Source: Syntrophaceae bacterium UBA3084 (lineage in GTDB: Bacteria; Desulfobacterota; Syntrophia; Syntrophales; UBA6807). From it: a DNA stretch of 20,047 nucleotides. Shown in pieces: positions 14,642 to 20,047 of this stretch. The notes under the pieces are model-generated. The model made no database searches and was not told the origin of the DNA. It saw only the letters and a list, made by a program, of their open reading frames with translations. The translations under genes and the position numbers were made by a program. The stretch is taken from the NCBI GenBank assembly GCA_002367335.1, contig DFBI01000060.1, forward strand, positions 1,671 through 21,717, in the 5' to 3' direction. How positions within the stretch are numbered: position 1 is the first letter of the stretch; every line of letters starts with the position of its first letter.

Positions 14642-14677
14642 TGTTTTCTCCCACATCTAAGAAAAGCTTTTTAGTTT

Positions 14678-15724
14678 CTACTTCACCTTTTCGATATTCT
14701 TTTTATCTAAAGGAAGATAGGGTAATATATTTTTACCCACTTTTTCCTCAATGATAATCTTGTTAGCCGGTGGAAAGATTTCTTCCATTGTTTCAATATA
14801 CAGCCTCTTCTTTGTTACTTCTCGCGCAGTCCTGTATTGTGATAACATTTGCAAAAACCTGCTGGTATCTCCATGGGCCTGAATGATTTTCGATTCCTTA
14901 TAAGCGATAGCATCATTTGTGATCTGTGCCGATTTCCCCTTCGCTTTTGGAAGAATTTCGTTCCGGTAACCATAGGCTTCGTTTATCATCTTTGATCTAT
15001 CTTCCTTGGCACTGGCAACATCCTTAAATGCAGCCATAACCTGGTCTGGTGGATGAACATCCTGAAGCTGAACCGCGACAATATGTATGCCCAAAGCATA
15101 ACTGTCAAGTATCGTCTGGAGAAGCTTTTTGGTATCCTGCTGAACTTTAAACTTCCCGGTAGTCAAAATGTCGTCGATCTCACTATAACCGACCGTATGT
15201 CTCATCGCTGCTTCTGCTGCATCTTTTACTGTTTTTTTCTGATCTTTCACGTTGAACAGGTACCTAATTGCGTCTTTTATCTTGTACTGGACAATAAAAG
15301 TCAGGTTTACAATGTTCTCGGCCTTTGTCAGCATCAGACTTTCACTGGGAACCTCCCTGTTTCGCCCCACCTGCCTTTCGCCTATCGTTCTAAAGCCAAT
15401 CTCGATTCTTTGAACCTGTGTCACTGTCGGTTTTATAACCGTTTCTATGGGGACCGGGGCATGATAGTGGGGCCCTGGCAGGGTAGTGCGCACTGCTTCA
15501 CCAAATCTTTTAACCACGCCGACCTGATCCGGTGCAACAAAGTAAATTCCCGATGCAAGCCATAATATTAAAATTATGACCACAATTGCAGGAATGAGTC
15601 CATGTTTTCCGACAAAAGGCACTTTACCCGAGGAAAACATTTTTTTCATCTTATCAGCCGCAGCTTTCAGGTCAGGCGGTGGTTTCCGACCCCATGGGTT
15701 ATCCTCATTATCCTGCCAGCCCAT
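14678..15724 (-). CDS. hflK: HflK, membrane protease modulator (SPFH/band 7)
   Basis: HflK is the partner of HflC in the FtsH-regulating membrane complex. The 348 residues start MGWQDNEDNPWGRKPPPDL, the usual WGRKPPP N-terminal cytoplasmic motif. A membrane segment lies near 43-64 (LIPAIVVIILILWLASGIYF), and the SPFH domain begins with VAPDQVGVVKRFGEAVRTTL and GPHYHAPVPIE. A helical region with QDVHPPDQVMAAFKDVASAK follows. The length is somewhat shorter than E. coli HflK (419), lacking the long Gly-rich ends. ATG 15724 has GGGAGG about 9 bases upstream, and a consensus-like promoter lies 50-80 bases upstream. Confidence 0.95.
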   Translation of the reverse strand: MGWQDNEDNPWGRKPPPDLKAAADKMKKMFSSGKVPFVGKHGLIPAIVVIILILWLASGIYFVAPDQVGVVKRFGEAVRTTLPGPHYHAPVPIETVIKPTVTQVQRIEIGFRTIGERQVGRNREVPSESLMLTKAENIVNLTFIVQYKIKDAIRYLFNVKDQKKTVKDAAEAAMRHTVGYSEIDDILTTGKFKVQQDTKKLLQTILDSYALGIHIVAVQLQDVHPPDQVMAAFKDVASAKEDRSKMINEAYGYRNEILPKAKGKSAQITNDAIAYKESKIIQAHGDTSRFLQMLSQYRTAREVTKKRLYIETMEEIFPPANKIIIEEKVGKNILPYLPLDKKNIEKVK

Positions 15725-15774
15725 AATATAATACCTCCCAAGTATTCAACATCTGTCACTCTTTATTTCAAGCA

Positions 15775-15803
15775 AAAATAACAACTTTTTAGAAGTGTGT
15801 CAA
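15775..15803 (-). promoter_or_regulatory. promoter of hflKC
   Basis: On the minus strand a perfect -35 TTGACA (15803-15798) is separated by exactly 17 bases from TATTTT (15780-15775, 4 of 6 to the -10 consensus). The predicted start near 15768 gives a leader of about 45 bases to the hflK ATG. This is the best sigma70-type promoter in the window. Confidence 0.7.
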
Positions 15804-15880
15804 CATATAAATTAGAATCAGAGTTGTCATCCTCAACAACTGCGTTTTTCGTGCAGATGTTGGTGTCAGGGGTCTAAAAT

Positions 15881-16056
15881 GAACATCGAACATCGAACGT
15901 CCAACATCGAATATTGAATGGGAAAAATGAAGAAACAGGAATAGAGGCATGGTGTCACGGTATTGAATGTTTTTTTATTTGATTTTAGAATAATTTGAGG
16001 AGCGAAGCGGCATCATTATTCGACGTTCGGCGTTCAATGTTCGATGTTGGACGTTC
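15881..16056. repeat. 176-bp element with inverted heptamer arrays (GAACATC type) at both ends
   Basis: The left array 15881-15922 has six 7-base units (GAACATC twice, GAACGTC, CAACATC, GAATATT, GAATGGG). The right array 16015-16056 carries six on the opposite strand (GAACGTC, CAACATC, GAACATT, GAACGCC, GAACGTC, GAATAAT). The 21 bases at 15895-15915 and 16036-16056 match as complements at 20 of 21. The central 92 bases hold no gene. It sits in the 533-base gap between divergent hflK and the phosphomannomutase gene, which otherwise holds the two promoters and, near 16100-16135, a degenerate CTTGAA-like stretch of similar style. Confidence 0.88.
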
Positions 16057-16194
16057 ATCTTCGACATGCATAAGCGCGCTGGAACACGGAAAAAAGAAAA
16101 CCTTGAACTCTCGAATCATGGACCTTGAAACATTTTCTCGTTGCGGTTTTGTCGCCTTAGAGATTACTCGAAATTCCAGAAATACCCCTTTCTC

Positions 16195-16224
16195 TTTACT
16201 CATCATGTATATCTATGCTATAAA
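16195..16224 (+). promoter_or_regulatory. candidate promoter of the phosphomannomutase gene
   Basis: TATAAA (16219-16224) is 5 of 6 to the -10 consensus and is preceded by TGC, an extended -10 pattern. TTTACT (16195-16200) lies 18 bases upstream as a 4-of-6 -35. The gene's AAGGAG SD is about 20 bases downstream. Confidence 0.5.
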
Positions 16225-16257
16225 ATCTGAGTTACAAAGTTCCTAAGGAGATATTTT

Positions 16258-17610
16258 ATGAATCCGGAAGTTTTTAGAGCGTATGATGTTAGAGGTATTG
16301 TCGGAAAGGACCTTGATGAAAAATTTGTTTATCATTTAGGAAAAGCAATAGGAACCCATGGAATAAACAACGGGGTCAAGACTATGACAGTCGGAAGGGA
16401 TTGCCGTATTACGTCAGAAGAATATAGCAATGCCATCATAAAAGGGATCACTTCCGCAGGCATCAATGTTATAGACATAGGACTTTGTGCTACCCCCATT
16501 CTCTATTTTTCTATCAGATATTTGAATGTGGATGGTGGAGTAATGGTAACGGGAAGCCATAACCCACCGGAATTTAATGGGTTCAAGATATGTATCGGCC
16601 CCGATACAATTTACGGAGAAGAAATACAAGTTTTAAGAAGAATTATGGAAGAATCGAATTATCTGTCCGGATCGGGGAAAACTCATAAGAAAGATGTTAC
16701 GAGAGCATATCAGGATTATATATTCGAAAATGTTGAAGTAAAAGCAGGGCTAAAAGTTATTCTGGATGCGGGAAACGGTGTCGGTGGTTTTTTTGCCATG
16801 CCCCTCCTTGAAAGGTTTCATTGTAACGTAACCCCCCTTTACTGTGAAATGGATAGTCGCTTTCCCAATCATTTTCCAGATCCCACTGTGGAGGAGAATC
16901 TTGCCGAGCTTATCCGTCATGTGAAAGAAGAAAGGGCCGATGTCGGAATAGCATACGATGGAGATGCTGACAGGATAGGTGTAATAACAGACAGGGGGGA
17001 AATCATCTGGGGGGATGAGCTCCTCATACTTTTTTCGAGATTTATCTTGAGGGAAAATCCAGGTTCTACAATAATAGGTGAAGTCAAATGTTCTCAAAAG
17101 CTCTATGACGATATTGAAAAAAATGGCGGTCATGCTATTATGTGGAAGGCAGGGCATTCTCTTATTAAAAGTAAAATGAAGGAGGAAAAAGCTTCCCTGG
17201 CCGGTGAAATGAGCGGTCATGTTTTTTTTGCGGACAGATACTTCGGTTATGATGACGCCATATATGCCTCGGCAAGGCTTCTCGAAATTCTCTCCAGTAG
17301 CGGGGAAAAACTCAGTGAGATTCTTTCGGATGTTCCAAAATCTTTCAGCACTCCTGAGATCAGGATAGACTGTCCCGATAATATAAAATTTCAGGTAGTG
17401 GAAAAAGTAAAAGATTATTTCAAAAAAGATTATAAAACTATAGATATAGATGGCGTACGTGTGCAGTTTGACGATGGCTGGGGGCTGGTAAGGGCTTCAA
17501 ATACACAGCCGGTGCTCGTCCTTCGATTTGAATCATCGACTAAAAAAGGGCTTGATTCTATACGGAATTTTGTGGAAAAGACCGTAAAAAATACCATGGA
17601 AAGTATGTAG
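16258..17610 (+). CDS. phosphomannomutase/phosphoglucomutase (AlgC/ManB type)
   Basis: This enzyme interconverts hexose-6-phosphate and hexose-1-phosphate (mannose or glucose) to supply nucleotide sugars. The 450-residue alpha-D-phosphohexomutase has all four sites: TGSHNP (98-103) with the phosphoserine Ser100, metal loop DGDADR (234-239), sugar-specificity loop GEMSGH (316-321, as in bifunctional AlgC) and phosphate-binding RASNTQP (412-418). The length is normal. The ATG has AAGGAG exactly 7 bases upstream. The glycosyltransferase gene follows after 49 bases and probably shares the transcript, consistent with supply of its sugar donor. Confidence 0.95.
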   Translation: MNPEVFRAYDVRGIVGKDLDEKFVYHLGKAIGTHGINNGVKTMTVGRDCRITSEEYSNAIIKGITSAGINVIDIGLCATPILYFSIRYLNVDGGVMVTGSHNPPEFNGFKICIGPDTIYGEEIQVLRRIMEESNYLSGSGKTHKKDVTRAYQDYIFENVEVKAGLKVILDAGNGVGGFFAMPLLERFHCNVTPLYCEMDSRFPNHFPDPTVEENLAELIRHVKEERADVGIAYDGDADRIGVITDRGEIIWGDELLILFSRFILRENPGSTIIGEVKCSQKLYDDIEKNGGHAIMWKAGHSLIKSKMKEEKASLAGEMSGHVFFADRYFGYDDAIYASARLLEILSSSGEKLSEILSDVPKSFSTPEIRIDCPDNIKFQVVEKVKDYFKKDYKTIDIDGVRVQFDDGWGLVRASNTQPVLVLRFESSTKKGLDSIRNFVEKTVKNTMESM

Positions 17611-17659
17611 AAATATTCTAAAATAGTCAGTTTGTGCGAGCAGATAAAGGAAGAAAATC

Positions 17660-19030
17660 ATGATGAACTTTTCCCAAAAAAACGCAAAATTAACAACGTT
17701 ATATTTATTAAGTAAGGGAACTGAAGAAATTGCACCCACGCTCAGGCTTAGTTCAAGACAAAAGAAAACTATGCTTGTTGTTCCCGCTCTGGCTACAGAA
17801 TTTACCACAGAGGAGAACAGGCCTGTATTTGTTAATATCCTCAAGCAGTTAAGCAAGGTCACCTATCTTTCAAAGATTATCTTTGGTCTTGATAATGCAA
17901 CCGATGAAGAGGCAGTGGAACTTGCGCACCTCCTGAAAAGATATGGCATTAAAAATTACGTTATCCAGAATAACGAAGGTGAAGGATTTAAATCCATTTT
18001 TCAGACACTTAACGATGCCGGTTTCAACCTCGAACAACCCGGTAAGGGGAAAAATATGTTCATGTCCTTCGGAGTCGCCCAGGCTCTGGGAGCCAAGTGT
18101 ATAGGTGTCCTTGATGCTGACATTAAAACATTTCACAGAAGGCAACTTGATCGTCTCTTTTATCCCGTTCTTGCCCTTGATTATGAATTCTCAAAGGCTT
18201 TTTATGTACGTATTGGAGAGCGCCGCATGTACGGTCGCGTTAAACGACTTCTGGTCGATCCCCTTCTCCTTTCCATGAAGGGAAAATTCTGTGACATTGG
18301 TGATAACAAATTTCTCCGGCTTGTCGATTATCTTCTTGCATTCAATTACCAGCTCTCAGGCGAGGTCGTCTTTGATACCAGTCTTTTAAAACGAATGCAT
18401 TTTGCCACTAATTGGGGAGTGGAAATCTTTACGCTTATAGAAGTATACAGAAGAGCAAACAATGTAGCTCAGGTTCAGTTCGACACGAAACCTTTTGATC
18501 ATAAACATCAGGTAATTTCCCCAGAAGACAGGGGAAAAGGCCTTTATAAAATGGCTGTCGATATTGTAACAACTGTTATCTCAGCGCTTGTAGTTGAAGA
18601 AGGACTTGAAATATCTGATTACTTTATTCAAGATCTGGCCGTAACTTACCTGAATGTCGCCGATGAGCTAATTAAAAAATATGCTGATAATGCCGCCTTC
18701 TCAGCGCTGGATTATGACCGCAATTCAGAGGAAGCGATGGTGCGCGGTATATTCAAGGATGCTATTCTGGCAGCGGGGGATTATCTCGCCTCACCGTATC
18801 GCCTCACTGAACGCTTTCTGAGATTACTCTCAAGCGATGGCAGGTTTCATAAGTATCTGGATCAGGGGTTAGACAAAGATCTCCTCGAATATGAAAAGAA
18901 AAACCAGAGCCAGTTATTTGAAGTGCCTCAAACCGTTTCCTGGGACCGGATACTCACGAGACTCCCAAAGATTCTTCATGACATAAGCGCTGTCGTTAAG
19001 AAGGAAGCTGCTTTTTATGCGCAAGCATGA
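17660..19030 (+). CDS. GT81-like glycosyltransferase, probable glucosylglycerate or glucosyl-3-phosphoglycerate synthase
   Basis: The 456-residue protein resembles retaining GT-A enzymes of the GpgS/GgS type, which move glucose from a nucleotide sugar to 3-phosphoglycerate or glycerate. Visible parts are the nucleotide-binding start MLVVPALATEF (38-48), QPGKGKNMFMSFGVA (126-140), the metal motif LDADIKTF (151-158), YGRVKRLLVDPLL (191-203), LSGE (232-235), NWGVEIFTLIEVY (251-263) and the metal-ligand-like HKHQ (281-284). The order and wording match GpgS. A mostly helical C-terminal part of about 150 residues exceeds mycobacterial GpgS. The start ATG has AAGGAAG upstream. A glycerate kinase gene converges on it, supporting a glycerate link. 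Mannosyl transfer or a non-solute glycolipid role cannot be excluded. Confidence 0.75.
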   Translation: MMNFSQKNAKLTTLYLLSKGTEEIAPTLRLSSRQKKTMLVVPALATEFTTEENRPVFVNILKQLSKVTYLSKIIFGLDNATDEEAVELAHLLKRYGIKNYVIQNNEGEGFKSIFQTLNDAGFNLEQPGKGKNMFMSFGVAQALGAKCIGVLDADIKTFHRRQLDRLFYPVLALDYEFSKAFYVRIGERRMYGRVKRLLVDPLLLSMKGKFCDIGDNKFLRLVDYLLAFNYQLSGEVVFDTSLLKRMHFATNWGVEIFTLIEVYRRANNVAQVQFDTKPFDHKHQVISPEDRGKGLYKMAVDIVTTVISALVVEEGLEISDYFIQDLAVTYLNVADELIKKYADNAAFSALDYDRNSEEAMVRGIFKDAILAAGDYLASPYRLTERFLRLLSSDGRFHKYLDQGLDKDLLEYEKKNQSQLFEVPQTVSWDRILTRLPKILHDISAVVKKEAAFYAQA

Positions 19031-19034
19031 AGAC

Positions 19035-19069
19035 AATTTTGAATTTTGAATTCTTAATTTTTAATTGCT
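19035..19069. repeat. heptamer array AATTNNN x5
   Basis: Five 7-base units with fixed AATT: AATTTTG twice, then AATTCTT, AATTTTT and AATTGCT. It begins just after the glycosyltransferase stop and runs into the last three codons of the convergent glycerate kinase gene. The unit family matches the array at 11329-11356. It is AT-rich, so chance is less unlikely than for the GC-bearing arrays. Confidence 0.65.
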
Positions 19070-20047
19070 GTCACCAACCAGGAGTATCCTCAGGTCCATT
19101 ACATTTGTCATGGTTGGTCCCGTCTTTAACAGATCACCGGTAGCTTCGAAGAAGTGGTATGAATCATTGTTTTTCAGGTATTCTGCGGCAAAATAACCCT
19201 TTCTCCCGGCTCTATTGAGTGTAGTTCCGTCTGCTACAGCTCCCGCTGCATCTGTAGGCCCGTCGGTTCCATCCGTCCCGCCGCTTAAGATGATTACATC
19301 ATCAAGACCGCTTATTTCGATAGCGGCGGCGAGCACAAACTCTGTATTTCGTCCGCCCAGTCCGTTACCATGAATTGTTACCGTTGTTTCACCTCCTGAT
19401 ATAATGCATGCGGGTCTGGTCACAGGATTGCCCGATTTTAAAATTTCCCTGATTACAGCGGTATGGACCTTTGCAACTTCTCTTGTTTCTCCCTCTATTA
19501 GCGTTGACAGAATCAGTGTATTGTAACCAAGCTGAATTGCTTTTTTTTCGGCTGCGTCAATCGAAAGACCAGCGCTCCCAACAATAACAGCTTGTGCTTT
19601 ATCGAAAATCGGATCTCCAGGTTCGGGTGTTTCAGGTTCGAGACCCGCGTTTCCTCTTTCAATGTATGCGGATACTTCCGGAGGAACCCTCTCAGTAATG
19701 TTATATTTTTCTAATATTGTAGCGCAATCGGCAAAGGTGCTTTTATCCGGCACCGTGGGTCCCGAGGCAATGACATCAAGATCATCACCAATTACATCAG
19801 AAAGAATCAGGGTTATGAGTGTTCCCGGATAAGCTGCTTTCGCGAGTTTACCCCCTTTGATTGCCGAAATATGTTTTCTGATTGCATTGATTTCATGGAT
19901 GGCCGCCCCACATGCCAGAAGCTCCTCAGTTGTTTTCTGCTTATCTTCCAGTGTAAGGCCCGGAACAGGTAAAGGCATAAGCGCCGAACCACCACCTGAA
20001 ATCAGACAAAAGATAAGATCGTTTTCTTTCGTTTCATGAAGGAGTTT
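19061..20047 (-). CDS. glycerate kinase, MOFRL (GckA/TtuD) family, 5' truncated by the window
   Basis: This family phosphorylates D-glycerate, usually to 2-phosphoglycerate, feeding glycolysis. The frame stays open to the right edge (upstream of ATG 19978 it reads DLIFCLISGGGSAL), so about 328 C-terminal residues are visible and the true start is outside the window. Family motifs are SGGGSALMPLPVPGLTLEDK, CGAAIHEINAIRKHISAIKGG, the nucleotide-phosphate region LSDVIGDDLDVIASGPTVPD and the MOFRL domain GGRNTEF, then SGGTDGTDGPTDAAGA. It converges with the glycosyltransferase gene across a 30-base gap. The neighbourhood suggests it recycles or competes for glycerate of glucosylglycerate; that part is inference. 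Confidence 0.93.
   Translation of the reverse strand, partial: KLLHETKENDLIFCLISGGGSALMPLPVPGLTLEDKQKTTEELLACGAAIHEINAIRKHISAIKGGKLAKAAYPGTLITLILSDVIGDDLDVIASGPTVPDKSTFADCATILEKYNITERVPPEVSAYIERGNAGLEPETPEPGDPIFDKAQAVIVGSAGLSIDAAEKKAIQLGYNTLILSTLIEGETREVAKVHTAVIREILKSGNPVTRPACIISGGETTVTIHGNGLGGRNTEFVLAAAIEISGLDDVIILSGGTDGTDGPTDAAGAVADGTTLNRAGRKGYFAAEYLKNNDSYHFFEATGDLLKTGPTMTNVMDLRILLVGDSN

Noticed and set aside
15985..16206. Minus-strand open frame of 73 codons across the right heptamer array (contains RPTSNIERRTSN)
   Set aside because: Its most repeat-like part is just the translated heptamers, it has no SD, and it overlaps the region upstream of the mutase gene. Such peptides are a typical artefact of these arrays.
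1..20047. CRISPR arrays, tRNA/rRNA genes, insertion sequences or phage genes
   Set aside because: None found. The tandem arrays have 7- to 9-base units without spacers of constant length, so they are not CRISPR, and no transposase or integrase is present.

Overview
The window looks like a chromosomal segment of a mesophilic anaerobic deltaproteobacterium in the broad sense (Desulfobacterota, perhaps Syntrophales- or Desulfobacterales-like). This is inferred from gene content: a GGDGT/PKTIDND-type phosphofructokinase beside rpmB, a small DUF4911-like protein before recJ, a branched-chain-type ABC transporter interleaved with acyl-CoA ligases, and hflKC. The DNA is moderately AT-rich and most starts have good Shine-Dalgarno (SD) sites. 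I see no phage, transposase, CRISPR array, tRNA or rRNA.

Layout. (1) 2-5024: the 3' end of a phytoene-desaturase-like flavoprotein gene is followed one base later by a 6-phosphofructokinase and then rpmB, all on +. Two small minus-strand genes follow (an exported protein of unknown function and a DUF4911-like protein), then recJ on +. (2) 5055-13510, minus strand: a seven-gene operon read from high to low coordinates. It holds a periplasmic binding protein, LivG, a large fatty-acyl-CoA synthetase-type ligase, LivH, LivM, LivF and a PaaK-like ligase. The composition suggests import of a carboxylic acid (aromatic, branched or fatty) followed by CoA activation. (3) 13511-13792: a leader with a candidate promoter, a paired stem and two tandem intrinsic terminators just upstream of the binding-protein gene. 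It could be an attenuator or riboswitch-like leader, or a small RNA. (4) 13793-15724, minus: hflK-hflC with a consensus-like promoter. (5) 15725-16257: a 533-base intergenic region with a 176-bp inverted heptamer element. (6) 16258-20047: phosphomannomutase/phosphoglucomutase and a GT81-like glycosyltransferase on +, convergent with a 5'-truncated MOFRL-type glycerate kinase. Together these suggest glucosylglycerate-type compatible-solute or glycerate metabolism.

The most unusual feature is not a gene. Most intergenic gaps, especially inside the transporter operon, hold short tandem arrays with a strict 7-base period. Units share a fixed tetranucleotide and a variable trinucleotide. Unit sequences differ between loci but the architecture is the same, and several arrays are paired in inverted orientation to form long hairpins between one gene's stop codon and the next gene's SD. 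A 9-base version lies upstream of recJ. Their origin and role are not explained by any gene in the window.
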